Shown in pieces: positions 39,601 to 49,196 of a stretch of DNA of 64,000 bases; position 1 is the first letter of the stretch; every line of letters starts with the position of its first letter. The stretch lies in contig NC_088170.1 of NCBI RefSeq assembly GCF_028769735.1, positions 50,687,585 to 50,751,584 of the forward strand, read 5' to 3'. A program made the position numbers and the translations under genes. The DNA comes from Zonotrichia leucophrys gambelii. Taxonomy: Eukaryota > Chordata > Aves > Passeriformes > Passerellidae. The notes under the pieces were generated by a model. The model ran no database searches. It saw only the letters and a program-made list of their open reading frames with translations, and was not told the origin of the DNA.

Positions 39601-41558
39601 CAGACACTGTGGTTTCAAGTCAGACAGCTGAGGCTGTTACCATCTCCAGGTACCCATTCCACTGCCCTGCTTAAGGTAGTGCCCTCCAAGGGGCAGAATA
39701 TTCCATCTGTGCGCTTGTTTCTCAATTTCTGGCTCATGCCACACAGTAAGCCAAAAAAGCCTGGTTAAATACCTCTAGATCTTCAATGCTTAAGATCTCA
39801 AGACTGAGCAGAGAACCTCAACTTTACTAAAATAAGCCTATGATTAACTTAGAGAGCACAAAGGGCTGGGAAAAGAGGAAACAACAGACCACAATTTTAA
39901 GAACCTCAACTGGAAAGGCATCCAATATTGTGTGTAAATCAGAAGAATGTGTAATTTCAAGCAAGCTGTAAATCCCATCACACCCAGATCCTGCGAAGAT
40001 ATTTACCTCCAGTCTGCTTTCAACATATTACTTATGCAGAAAATTTGGGAGCTTAACTAGGTGAGTTTTACAGCTGAGTATAACAGAAATTAGAAGTGAG
40101 TTCATCTGACAAGAAAAAAAATCAACTTACAGAAAAGGAAACTGAAAATCAATTTACACACAAATTCATGCACTACTTTTTTATATTTAAAGAAAAAGTT
40201 ATACTGTTTATTTTCTTTCTTAGCAAAGAAGTAGAAGATATGAAACGTTCCCTGAAATTAACTAGGACATTTCTACCATTCTATACTTTTCAAAACATAT
40301 ACTTTAGGGGTCATACCTTCTGACACACTGAAAGTTACTGTGAAAGCATCTTATCTAACCCACCCCAATGTAAATATTCTCTACTTCCTGTTCCCTTGCA
40401 TCTTATGTTTTCCTCTCAGCAGTTTGATCAACCATACCATTTCAAAGTCCAGAGAGTTACGTGGAATCAATATGACTACACGGATATCCTGCTTTAAGTC
40501 ACAGTTTTAAGTTCATGAAACACTCTCCATAGCTTTACAGCAAGTTCCTGATAGTATTTTAGGTTCAGGACACAGTGCACCAGAATAGTCATTGTTTTGA
40601 AAATCACTGTTTTTTAAAAAGCAGCTTCTTTTCCAGTGAAAACGTTTATCTTTTGAAGCTTTCAAATAGTTCTTTAATATAGATAAGTAGTTTTAGTACA
40701 GTTTTATGTTACATGTAAGAAGGTATTCTGAAACCGAACTTACTGATATAGAAATAGGAAAATATGCAGTATTTGAGTACACGAACTTGTTGTTTACGCT
40801 AAGAAAAGTGCAGACTAAACCCAAGGCAGGCCTAGCACTGATACGAGCCTTCCTACAACTTGGTGCAACATTGCTTTGTTGTACCGCTGATGCACCTGGG
40901 GTCCGTCCCAGCCCTGCCGAGCAATGGAACTTTTACGGCCCCGGAGCCCCGCGGCTGCTGCTTTGCGGCGGCTTCAGCTGCAGCGCCCGGGTCGGCGGCA
41001 GGGCAGCGGGAGCCCCGCCGGCCCCGGGAGCTCCGTATGCCGACGGGCAGCGAGGCGCGGAAGGACGGCGCCCACACCGGTGCCCGCGGCGCTCTCGGAG
41101 CCGCCCGGCGCGCCCGGTTCCGAAGGGAGCGAGGCCGGGCCCGGCGCTCAGAGCTGGCAGCCCCGCCGGACCGGGCGGGCCGAGGGGCCGCTGCCGCCGC
41201 CGTTCATCGCTCCCCGCCCTGCGCTGCGGACGAGCCGGGCGGGCAGCGAGGCCTGCGAGGGCCGTCCCCCGCCCGACGCCGGGACGGGGCAGCGGAGCAG
41301 GATGAAACTTCCGCAGCCTCAACTTCCCAGCGCCCGGCCGGGCTGTCCTCACACGCCCCCGCCCGCCCCGGGCCCCGACCCGCCGCGCCCTGGAGGGGCG
41401 GCTGGGGGTGCCCCAGTCCCCTCGCCCCCTCGGTCGGGACTTACCACGCATTTTTTGCCGAGGAAGCCGAAGAGGCTCTCATTCTCCTGCGGGGTGAGCA
41501 GCAGCGAGCCCACGTTGGTGACCCGCCGCGGGGGCTGCTGCTGCGGGGCGCCGCTCAT
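467..41558 (-). CDS. WASL: WASL (N-WASP), exons 1-8, 3'-incomplete
   Basis: Neural Wiskott-Aldrich syndrome protein, a cytosolic and membrane-recruited activator of the Arp2/3 complex that links CDC42 and phosphoinositides to branched actin nucleation. Joining eight exons gives 274 residues that align with vertebrate N-WASP almost without gaps. The order is a short N-terminal Q/P stretch, a WH1/EVH1 domain (about residues 28-140, WIP-binding), a basic lysine-rich segment (about 185-196, PIP2-binding), a CRIB motif (202-215, [14 protein letters not shown]) and the autoinhibitory GBD helices (about 224-274). The tyrosine in S-K-V-I-Y-D-F is residue 255 and corresponds to human Tyr256, the Src-family phosphorylation site. 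The polyproline region, WH2 motifs and acidic C-terminus are expected left of position 1. All seven internal splice junctions keep frame, so the locus looks functional. The family assignment is very secure; the bird origin is inferred from the nearby CR1 repeat and the sequence overall. Confidence 0.98.
621..1013 (-). other. WASL intron 7
   Basis: Short AT-rich intron between exons 7 and 8. I see no further feature. Confidence 0.9.
1014..1056 (-). CDS. WASL: WASL coding exon 7 (CRIB second half)
   Basis: This 43-nt exon has a poly-T tract with TAG as acceptor and a GTAAGT donor. It finishes the split Gln and encodes [14 protein letters not shown], the CDC42-contacting half of the CRIB motif. 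It ends in phase 0. Confidence 0.96.
1057..4229 (-). other. WASL intron 6
   Basis: AT-rich intron of about 3.2 kb. I see no supported gene or repeat family; the short open frames at 1280-1507 and 2969-3163 look like chance. Confidence 0.85.
4230..4398 (-). CDS. WASL: WASL coding exon 6 (basic region, start of CRIB)
   Basis: This 169-nt exon has a TTTCACAG acceptor and a GTAAGT donor. It encodes 55 whole codons, [11 protein letters not shown] through T-P-S-N-F, plus split Gly and Gln codons. It contains the lysine-rich [12 protein letters not shown] run that binds acidic phospholipids, and the first half of the CRIB motif. Confidence 0.97.
6114..6743 (-). pseudogene. Coding-like frame with one internal stop, unidentified
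   Basis: The minus strand is open for 208 sense codons in a single frame, broken only by one TAA at 6435-6437. The first part (102 codons, Met at 6734) contains [15 protein letters not shown]; the second (106 codons) contains [15 protein letters not shown]. Such a stretch is unlikely by chance in AT-rich intronic DNA. A donor-like GACG|GTAAGA lies at 6457/6456 just before the internal stop, and an AATAAA hexamer (6110-6115) overlaps the final stop. It could be a retrocopy with one nonsense mutation, a nested gene whose exon ends at that donor, or an alternative WASL exon. I do not recognise the protein family and assign no function. No splice from the donor into the second part gives a normal-sized intron in the same frame, which favours a pseudogene. 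Confidence 0.4.
7895..7973. repeat. Perfect 38-bp inverted repeat with 3-nt loop
   Basis: The left arm 7895-7932 and right arm 7936-7973 are exact reverse complements over 38 bp, separated by only CTT (7933-7935). The arms include TTTGCAGGCTTAG and CTAAGCCTGCAAA. Pairing continues past the arms into A/T runs with a 1-nt slip. The element lies in WASL intron 5, so the WASL pre-mRNA would carry this hairpin. No known transposon termini are evident. Confidence 0.95.
8026..8041. repeat. T16 homopolymer
   Basis: A run of sixteen T (poly-A on the minus strand) 52 bp beyond the inverted repeat. No retrocopy body can be recognised next to it. Confidence 0.9.
9279..9302 (-). CDS. WASL: WASL coding exon 5, 24-nt microexon
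   Basis: A 24-nucleotide exon lies between a TTTTCAACAG acceptor and a GTAAGC donor. It completes the Glu codon, encodes K-R-R-D-P-P-N, and leaves one base of a Gly codon. It belongs to the linker between the WH1 domain and the basic region. It is too short for ORF-based detection but is fixed by phase matching on both sides. Confidence 0.95.
9303..14184 (-). other. WASL intron 4
   Basis: A 4.9-kb AT-rich intron. Overlapping short frames on both strands near 13.2-13.6 kb sit in a slightly GC-richer patch and show no recognisable protein. I see nothing else. Confidence 0.85.
14185..14281 (-). CDS. WASL: WASL coding exon 4 (end of WH1)
   Basis: This exon has 32 codons plus one base and a donor GTAAAT. 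It encodes [10 protein letters not shown] through G-R-R-Q-R-K-S and closes the WH1 domain with its long C-terminal helix. The trailing G joins AA of the next exon to make Glu. Confidence 0.97.
14282..14796 (-). other. WASL intron 3
   Basis: A 515-bp AT-rich intron with a C9 run near 14301-14309. I see no other feature. Confidence 0.9.
14797..14883 (-). CDS. WASL: WASL coding exon 3 (WH1)
   Basis: This exon has 29 codons, phase 0 at both ends, an acceptor TTTTCAG and a donor GTGAGT. It encodes [10 protein letters not shown] through F-H-T-F-A-G-D, which as far as I can judge is identical to the mammalian WH1 segment. Confidence 0.97.
14884..16145 (-). other. WASL intron 2
   Basis: A 1.26-kb intron. 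I see no supported feature in it. Confidence 0.9.
16146..16280 (-). CDS. WASL: WASL coding exon 2 (WH1 core)
   Basis: This exon has 45 codons, phase 0 at both ends, a TTTTTAG acceptor and a GTAAG donor. It encodes [10 protein letters not shown] through R-I-F-D-I-K, including the M-W-S-K-K-C segment of the WH1 domain. Compared with human there are a few conservative changes (for example Q-I-Y for Q-L-Y, and C-C-G for C-S-G). Confidence 0.97.
35029..35250 (-). other. Unidentified 73-codon open frame in intron 1
   Basis: The minus-strand frame is open from a TAG just upstream of 35250 to a TAG stop at 35029. It begins [10 protein letters not shown] and contains a hydrophilic stretch, [21 protein letters not shown] acceptor-like site lies just upstream. 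The amino-acid composition looks protein-like, but there is no in-frame ATG near the start and I recognise no family. It could be an exon of an unannotated transcript, a decayed retrocopy, or chance. Confidence 0.2.
38300..38320. other. 21-bp palindrome of ATTA sites
   Basis: Two exact 10-bp arms (ATCATTATTT and its complement) flank one central A in an ATTA/TAAT-rich stretch (about 38.2-38.4 kb) of WASL intron 1. Such symmetry is compatible with a paired homeodomain site, but nothing in the sequence proves regulatory function. Confidence 0.3.
41445..41558 (-). CDS. WASL: WASL coding exon 1
   Basis: This exon encodes 38 residues from the start methionine to K-K-C-V, ending in phase 0 at a GTAAGT donor (first intron base 41444). 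The start is chosen because the following residues [16 protein letters not shown] match the conserved N-terminus. The context is GGCC-ATG-A, with a purine at -3. The N-terminal Q/P run is one residue shorter than in human. It begins the WH1 domain. Confidence 0.97.
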
Positions 41559-41900
41559 GGCCGGGGCCGGCCCGGCGCTGCCCTCGCCGCCCTGCGACCG
41601 ATGGCGCCCGCGGCCCCTTCCTCCCCTTCCTCCTCCGCCGCCGCCGCCGGGGCCTCACAGCAGCCGCATCGCTGAGCCTCTTCGCGGGGCCGGGGAAGGA
41701 GGGAAGAAAAGAGGGGCGGCGGGCAGGGTGCCTGGGAGGGGGGCGGCCGGGAAAGGGGGTGCCGGGCAGCCGTGCAGCCGCGCCGGAGCCGCTCCGCGCC
41801 GGGGCCGATACCGATCGCTCCCGCCCCTAAACTTCCAACTCCGGCCCGGCCCCGGCGGCCGCGCGATTCAACATGGCAGCGGGGGTGGGCGAGACCACGG
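41559..41900 (-). promoter_or_regulatory. WASL: WASL 5' leader and core promoter region
   Basis: The sequence just upstream of the start codon should hold the 5' UTR and start site; the exact transcription start cannot be read. It contains a GGC/GGA-rich run (about 41620-41655). It also holds a four-codon upstream reading frame, ATG at 41669 with TGA ending at 41655, and a possible 15-codon one at 41827-41874 whose ATG lies in a YY1-like GCCATGTT context. If transcribed, the first would be an upstream ORF that could dampen translation. Confidence 0.5.
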
Positions 41901-44220
41901 CGCGCGGCAGCCAAGGGGGAGCCCGGCGAGCGCGCGGCCGCCGCGACCATGCGCCGTGCGGGGGGAGGGGAGGGCGGCACCTTCCGTGCCCGCCCCCTCG
42001 GTACCTGCCGGGCCGGGCGGTGCCGGGCATGGGCGGCCCGGGGGGGCAGAGGGGGAGAACGGGGGTGATCAGAACACGGAGAAGAAGAAAGACAAGAAAA
42101 TGACGAAAAGGAGGAGCGGTCGCCGCCGTAGGGACGTGGCCGCTGTCCCGGAGCCGTGGGAACCGCCGTGAGAGGCAGTGCCGCCCGGTCTCAGCCCGTG
42201 GGGAGCTCGGGTCCGTGGGAGAATCGCCCGGAGCGCGAAGGGGCCCCGACAACATCGCCTGAGCGCGTGGTGCCCGGGCTGCCCGCGGGGGTGCGGGAAC
42301 CAGCGTGTGCTGGAAGCCCTTCAGCTGTCAGGGGAGCCCGGTGTAGTTTGTAACCCAAAAGTCTTTTCTCGTTTTCAAGAAAGGAAGCTTTTTGCCCAGC
42401 CGGCGTGTCGCTGTGCCAGCCAGCGGGGAGGCCGGGCGGGGGTGTCACCCACCCACGGGCAAACGCTGCCTGGCGCAGTCTGAGGTGAATAGTAGGTGTT
42501 TCAGCTCTCCAGGGGCCAGCTGCTGAGGAGAAATCACGTATACAATCAACAGCCTTTGTCAGCCAGATTTCTCTTCCCCCTGCTTCTCTCCGTGTGACAG
42601 CAACCAGCTGCAATGAAAGCTGAAGACATTTTAAAACCACAAGACCCAAAGCCCTGCTGCTTATTTTGTGCAGCTTTCAGCTGCACAAAAGAAATGTTCA
42701 CGTTTCTGACGTGCAAAAGTGAAAAACAGATAATCAAAGTGAGCACCTTGCTAGTTTTCTGTGGTTTTAGGTGAAGAGTGTGTCTCATCCTCTGATAAAT
42801 TATTTGTCTGTGTGGAAGGTGCTAGGTGAAAGGGGGAAGGTCCCCCACTGTAACTGTACTGTACATTGTACAGAAGAACTGAAGTATAAGAGAAACAAAC
42901 CAGGGAAGGCAGGAGAAAAAATTGGGAACACAAGTCTTTATATGATGCTGAACTGACTTTTAGTATCTTCCAAAAGATGGCAGCCCCTTCTGCTCTACTT
43001 ACAGGCCCTTTTGCCTGTACTTAAAAGCTTGTAGCTGTGTCCCAAAATGTAAGGAAGGGAGAATATGGAAGAAAATCCTGAATTTACACACCATAAAAAT
43101 AGTTTGAAATGTAGGCATATACAAGACTCCTCAATCTCCAGATCTCTCAGAAGTGAATTGAGTTTTACTGTAAAGGAAAACCAGTAGGAACCAAGTGTTT
43201 CTAAATACTTCTCAGCAATCCGGGGTTCTTCAGTGTTACATACTTTCTGTAAAGTACACACTTTCTGTGTAAGCATGTGTGTATTTTACTGGGAAATGCT
43301 TAAGCTATAAAATATTGGCAGCATTTCTGTCATTGCAAATGTATGTAAAAAGATAAAGCACTTGGAAGCACTTTACAATAGACAGTATTTTGTGGGTTTT
43401 ATTTTTTTGAGATTGGCTTGTTTGGGGATTTTTTATTTCATGAATGAAACAATTATTATCTAGCTGAAACCGTTTTGGGGAAATTTACATGCCTCCCTTG
43501 CTGGTGGAGTAAATAACAAATGTAGTACACCTTCAATGGGTATATGCTGGTATTGTCCTCATCTTCTAATCACTTCTATTCTTTGATTTTTTTTTCTGTC
43601 TAAAAACTTTTGATATTTGTTCCTTGATCTTGCCATACTGCCTGGGTGTTACAGGTCATGCATTTTGCTTCATACTGTTCTTTTCAGACCAGCTGGCTAG
43701 TAGATATTCTTAAGGGCCTTTTAACCTTCAGGCTCTATTGTTAGGATTTTGTTTGCTTTTTTAATAAGGGGAGGCAGGAAAGGGAAGAGAAGAGGTCTAT
43801 TTTCAGTCCCTAAGTTTCATTAATTATTCAAAAGCTGTTTCTGTTTTCATATAATGGCTAAACAGTGAGTCCTGAAGGGAAGGGGAAACACCACTATCTG
43901 TCGATACATCCATGGGATCCACTGAAAATTGATTTTTTGCCTTGATATAAGTATTTGCAGTCATTTCAGCAAAAACCTGCTGTTTCTGCATAAAGCATCC
44001 AATTTGAAGCAAAGTTCTCAAGGAAAGCCACCAAGTAGAGTCACCTGTCTTTGTTTTGAAGATGTAGGAGTGCTCTTGCTGACTTAGGGCAATTGCTGTT
44101 TATTGAAGGCTGTCCTCTGAATTTCTCACTGTGCTCCTTTGGGTTCAAATTTTGTTACCCATTGCTGATGTCTATGAGCTTCTTGGGAAGCTGCTCTTCT
44201 TTCATATTTTTCCATTTCAG

Positions 44221-44275
44221 GATACCACCAAGGTGCTGAAATACATTGGAAATTGCATAATGTGTATCAATATAA
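44221..44275 (+). other. Candidate exon of a divergent transcript
   Basis: A 55-nt segment lies between a strong acceptor (TTTTTCCATTTCAG) and a consensus GTAAGT donor. Frame 1 is open (D-T-T-K-V-L-K-Y-I-G-N-C) and leaves phase 1. It could be a lncRNA exon. Splice-like pairs occur by chance in AT-rich DNA, so confidence is low. Confidence 0.22.
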
Positions 44276-46238
44276 GTAAGTGTCTTGATTTTAAAGATCT
44301 ATATTATAAATATTTATTTAATAAATAGATTTTATTATCCTTTTCAGAGTTACCTTTGACAGAAAATTGAATTTTATCTTTAAATGTGAACCTCTACTGT
44401 AATAGTTCCTACTTTGAGTTTCACAGTTGAAATATTCACACTGTTTCCTAAGTAGCATTCTACAATTGAAGATGGAGTAAGAATGTGAGGAAAGCTTGCT
44501 ACCTAAAGTTAATTTTTCTAGTGCTATGAATCATACCTTAAAGATTTTATTAATGACTGAACTATATAAGTGAAAAAAAAGTTATCCAAGGATTTATTAT
44601 TTTGTTGGTCGCATCATTACTGCATTTCCCAGGTCTTGATCTTGTCACAGTTTGGTTTTCTTGTTTTCCATAAAATGAAGAGAGAGTTGATTGCATCAAA
44701 GAACAAGCAAGGGGAACAGAGAATATGGCTTTCCATGGGGAAAAAAAAATTCCTGCCATCTCTTCCATCTCATGTTATTTGCAGTGACAAGTGGTGCAGT
44801 CTGGGACAAGCACAAACCTCGCTGCAGCGACCACAAGAGCAGGGCTGGGGGAGATCAGGAGTGAGAGCTTGTGATTGCTGTGACCACGCAGGAGGGCAGC
44901 CTGGGAATGAACAAGAGTGAAGCAAGCTGCCTTGCCCTCAATGCCCTTTTTGGCTGGGCCTGAGGAAAACACCACTCTGCTCACTGCAAAACCGCTTGTG
45001 GTAGCTGAAAAAGGGGAACTGTCTTTGTAATTGGAAGTGGGTTTGCAGCTGTGAAGACACAAGTTCTCTTTTTTTGAGTAAATCATGTTTTTCTCAACAG
45101 ACACCCCATTGATGAGGATTGGGTTTGCACTGCTACTGAATCGATGCCAAATAATATATTAATTATTTTACTGATAATAGACTCATTCCCTTCTGCTCTC
45201 TGTGTTCTGAGCCTTTGAAGTTGAGGAATCACAGCCCTGAGAGGTACCTCCAGAGGTAACTGAATCATCTATTAAGTTAGGGTTCATTTCAGATTCAATC
45301 ACTGTATTTCCTTTCTCAGAAATTTTGCATTATCTGTTTCAGGTGAGGAAGTCTAGAAGAAAGAGGATCAAACCTATGATGTTTTATTTGCTTTGTACTG
45401 AATTTGTATGATGTAGGTTTCAATAACAGAACGACACAATTTAGCAACAAAAGTTGCCAGAGAGGACAGTTAAGTTTTATTCTAATTGGTCAGGAAAGCC
45501 TGTGCAGATTCCATGTGTCAGTAGGAAGCAGCCTCCCCCTTGGTGGGCAGCAGAGTGTCCTTGCCGCAAGAGTGAGCACGCTGCAGCCTGAGAACCAGAG
45601 CTGTGGTACAATAAGTTCTTTCATTTCTTGCACGAATCCTGTCTTAGGTGCCAGCTAGAACTTTTCTCTTCCTGTAGTGCCCATTGTATATGTCATTTGT
45701 TTGTATCTTTTCTAGCCCTCATTTTTGACATCAGACTGCTTACTTGAAGAAATTTGTGCCCTTCCAGTTTACTCAACAAAGGATAAGATTGGTTTTGCTT
45801 TGGATATAGAATTGTACCTTTGTGTTATGGGGGATATCTAGCTCTTTTCAAGAGCTCCTCAGCAATTCCTTTGTGGCCTGAGGCATCAGACTGTATTGCT
45901 TTCCTTTTCTAGACTGTGAGGAAGATGGACTAAAAACGTACTGGAATTTGAGGTGTCCTCTCTCTCCTCTTACTTATTGATCATTGCCTGCAGCAACTGT
46001 GCAACAGTTCTATAGCTGCTCTGAAAATTAGAGGAAAACATTTTTCTTTCCCCAGCCCAGGCAACATCTAGCCTTGCATTAGAGCTCATCTTCAAAATTG
46101 TATGGCATAGGGTTTTTTGAAACAATCTTTTTATTTTCTTTGCTTGGTTTATAACTCAGCAAAGGTATGACTTCTTGAATTTTACACTCAGCAATAACCA
46201 TGAGAGGAGTAAATAAGTTAATCTTGTTTTATTTGCAG

Positions 46239-46266
46239 ATATTAAAGGGAATATTTATTCCTTCCT
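46239..46266 (+). other. Candidate 28-nt microexon
   Basis: A TTTTATTTGCAG acceptor and a CCT|GTAAGT donor enclose 28 nt. Including it between the 44221 and 47426 candidates would bring an early stop codon, so it fits a non-coding transcript better. Confidence 0.12.
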
Positions 46267-47425
46267 GTAAGTTTCCTGACAATTTTTGAATTCAATGTAA
46301 TAAAATCCCCCTTCAGCCATTAGTCAGCCACCATGGTGCTCAAGAACCTCCCCAGTTAAAAAAAGCAAAAGAGCCACATGTTCTTTCCTTAGTGTGATCT
46401 GCAAATCTGTTGTTAGAGCACATTTCCTTAACAACAAAAATCTTGCTCTGGCTTTGAAACGTCAGTTCTTATTTGCAGCGTGACTGACCTCCCACCCTGA
46501 TCAGCATGGTTCTGACCAGGAAGCCTCCTCTTTACTGACAGGAGGGAAGCACAGGCAAGTGCATTCAAAATGCACCCTTTTTACTGTAAGTGCTAAGAAC
46601 AAAGTACATACTTGCCCTCTAAAATCTGCCTTGAGGTCAACAGTTTGCTCCCAACAGGTCAACGAGCAACTGGCAAATATGTAATGCAACTCAGCAACGA
46701 TTGCTTCTTGGATCCTTTTGGTGGATGACTTAATAACTTTTATATAGTTTTATTTATTTTCCTTTTTTTTAAAAAAAAAAATTAATTCTCTATCTGGCAC
46801 AAAACAACCTTAACGGATTGGCATGAACCACATCTTTGTTGTTCGCTGAGGTTGTGCTGGGGCTCACACCTGCAGATCCTTCTGCAGCCCTGTGGTGTGT
46901 CAGGGCCGGCTGTGTCCAGGCAGTCCTGCTCTGCTGCTCTCCAGGAGGCCAAAGACTGAGACCCTGTCAAAGGGCAGATTTGGGTACCTACCTGGGGCTT
47001 CTCTGTTGCATCATACTGTCTCTGCTACTTCTTTAACTGTTTTGCTTCTGTGTGGGTTTTGCCAGTTGATGCAAATATTTGGGAGGGAGAGGGAAAAGAG
47101 AGAGCAGTCTTTATGCATCAGTGTTCTTGCAGGTGTATGGCTCCACCTCATAAAGCAAGATTGAGAACATGCATATCTTGATCAGCCTGATTTTTGTGTT
47201 TGGGGAGGTCACTTATATAAGCTGCAGGCCAACTAGAGCAACTGGTATGGTGAATTATATTGTTTTTATAGGCAAAAGAGAATATACTTCAAAAATCTAA
47301 AAGCTTAACAAATGTATGCTGTAGGAGTTTTAACATATATAAACAAAACAAAATTGCACATGCTTCAAACTGGCTTGAGAAGATGGATGAAAAGTATTAA
47401 TTTAATTTTTCTTTTTTCCAAACAG

Positions 47426-47503
47426 TTATGATGCTTAGTGCATATGACCCAGCAGTAAGAAGATCTGTAGTCTGTGCAGTTGCTTCACCTCTGAGAGAAC
47501 TAA
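47426..47503 (+). other. Candidate exon of a divergent transcript
   Basis: A 78-nt segment lies between a long pyrimidine tract ending CCAAACAG and a consensus AA|GTAAGT donor. One frame is open throughout (M-M-L-S-A-Y-D-P-A-V-R-R) and starts in the phase left by the 44221-44275 candidate. No protein family is recognised. It may be part of a lncRNA divergent from WASL. Confidence 0.25.
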
Positions 47504-48093
47504 GTAAGTTCTCGATTGCATTCTAGTGAGTAAAGACAGGTTAATTTCCTTAAGACCTTAGGAATATCTGAGATTTAGCACAGACAGACAAGTTATTTTA
47601 ATTGGTACATTCCTGGCTACTCTATTATTATTTTCAATTAAGGTCTCTTCCTATGGTATGTTAGGATGGGATATACAAATTATGTCAGTGCTTTATGTGG
47701 ACATCTACTTTGCTCATGCTCACCAGCTCTACCTGAAGGAGTAGCTGTCCAATAAGAACATACCTACCTGACTTTTTATAACTAAAATGCTGGTATATGT
47801 GTAGCATAGCATTGCTTGAAGCCCTGTATGGTTTTGGTGCCCAGCTGTCTTTTAAGCACATATGAGAACCCAGTGGCTGATCTGGGATGAAACTGTTAAA
47901 TTTGGAGAACATCCACAGCAGTCCTCCTCCAAAAACTTACCCTTTAATAAGTACTGATTCTGTGTGCTACAGAGTGAAGTAGTGAAATTTAGTTCAGTTT
48001 CTATACTTTATGACAAATAAATTTTGGAAGATGTGTAACTTTTTTTTTCGTAGATATCATAGTTCTTCAAGCCTATCGTTACATGTGTTTAAA

Positions 48094-48135
48094 TTATATA
48101 TATAAATATATATATATATATTTTTATATATATAT
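48094..48135. repeat. AT-dinucleotide microsatellite
   Basis: Imperfect (TA)n with short A and T interruptions, about 42 bp. Confidence 0.9.
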
Positions 48136-48929
48136 GGCAACTTTAGACCTACCATTCTGAAATGTAGGTTTGGTTTTGTAGTGTTTGCTGCAACAGCACA
48201 ACATGTAACGCTGACCTGTTTTGTCAGGTTAGCTTTCTTGACCTTGAATTTTCTCGTGTCTATTTAAAAGATGAAACCCAGCATTTTTATTTCATATACT
48301 GTCACAATAATTAAAGTACAACGAGTTGCTGTTCAATAACTAGAAACCTACAGCACAGCTAATAAGGCTTTCTGAGAACATACTTGCTGCTGCAATAGCA
48401 GCTCTTTCACTGAGGTCATGGCAGGGAGCCAGAGGAGGTTGGTAGACAGCTAGGCAACCAGAAAAGAACAAGTTTGTCAGCATGTACAGCTGATTAACAT
48501 GAGGATAATTTTCCATAAGCTTAGCCTGCAGTGTTTGCTTAAGGTGGGGGGGTTTAATTTTTCACTAAACTTCCTAAAACCTGAGCCATTTTTAACTGTG
48601 GTGGAAAGCAATTTGTTCAATTGAAGTGGAATAAGGCTCCCTAAGATTTCTATGCTATTTTAACTCTGCCCACACATTGTAGTAGGCTGATGTGTACTTA
48701 ATGTATAGGCACTATAAGGTTATTCCCATAAAGACACAATATGACAGTTATTTTTGATAGGAGGTTTTATTTCTACTAGAGTGATCAGAACAAGAAAACA
48801 TAAGAAACATTTAGTGGCAGAAGAGGCAGCCTTTAGCTACTATGTTCTCCTGCTTCTGAATGTCATCTAGATTGCCAGCATGTAACAAGAAATAAATTAC
48901 CTTGCATTTCTAGGTTGCTTATTGTTATA

Positions 48930-49196
48930 AATCACAGAATCACAGGATCACTAGGCTGGAAGAGACCTTCAAGATCATTGAGTCCAACCCAGCCCTAACA
49001 CCTCAACTAGACCATAGCACCAAGTGCCACATCCAGTCTATTTTAAAATACATCTTGGGATGGTGACTCCACCACCTCCCCAGGCAAGCCATTCCAACAC
49101 TTTATCACCCTTTTTGTAAAAAAACTTCCTAATATCCAGCCAGTATTTCCCTTGGCGCAGCTTAAGACTGTGTTCTCTGGTTCTGTCAATTGTTAC
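48930..49196 (-). mobile_element. CR1 LINE 3' fragment
   Basis: Read on the minus strand, this is the 3' tail of a CR1 retrotransposon: it ends in TGATTCTGTGATT-type octamer-like repeats (plus strand AATCACAGAATCACAGG), preceded by the typical CR1 3' region seen on the plus strand as GGCTGGAAGAGACCTTCAAG, ATTGAGTCCAACC, GGTGACTCCACCACCTCCCC and TTCCTAATATCCAGCC. It is 5'-truncated at about 49196, as most CR1 copies are. Minus-strand frames over it are remnants. No intact reverse transcriptase is present. Confidence 0.93.

Larger units (their letters stand above)
16281..41444 (-). other. WASL intron 1 (about 25 kb)
   Basis: This long first intron separates the start-codon exon from the rest of the WH1 domain. 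Its promoter-proximal 0.5 kb (about 40.9-41.44 kb) is part of the CpG island. Further in it is AT-rich, with GC-richer patches around 19.9-20.4 and 33.0-33.7 kb where frames are open on both strands, which argues against real coding. A single-strand open frame at 35029-35250 and a symmetric ATTA-type palindrome at 38300-38320 are listed separately. I recognise no transposable element in it by eye. Confidence 0.85.
40915..42485. promoter_or_regulatory. CpG island spanning the WASL promoter and exon 1
   Basis: About 1.6 kb of strongly GC-rich, CpG-dense DNA with sharp transitions to AT-rich DNA on both sides, containing WASL exon 1. Many GC-box-like GGGGCGG/CCGCCCC motifs are present (for example near 41703, 41739 and 41822) and there is no TATA box at an obvious position. 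It extends about 0.9 kb beyond the start codon on the upstream side, so it could drive transcription in both directions. Long open frames in this region on both strands reflect the lack of AT-rich stop codons. Confidence 0.9.
42486..48928. other. Intergenic region upstream of WASL
   Basis: AT-rich sequence with no recognisable protein-coding gene. It holds the plus-strand exon candidates listed below and an AT microsatellite near 48.1 kb. Confidence 0.7.

Noticed and set aside
40706..42649. Many long open frames (up to 415 codons) on both strands of the CpG island
   Set aside because: They overlap each other and WASL exon 1 on opposite strands, are dominated by P, R, G and A, and are explained by high GC content removing stop codons.
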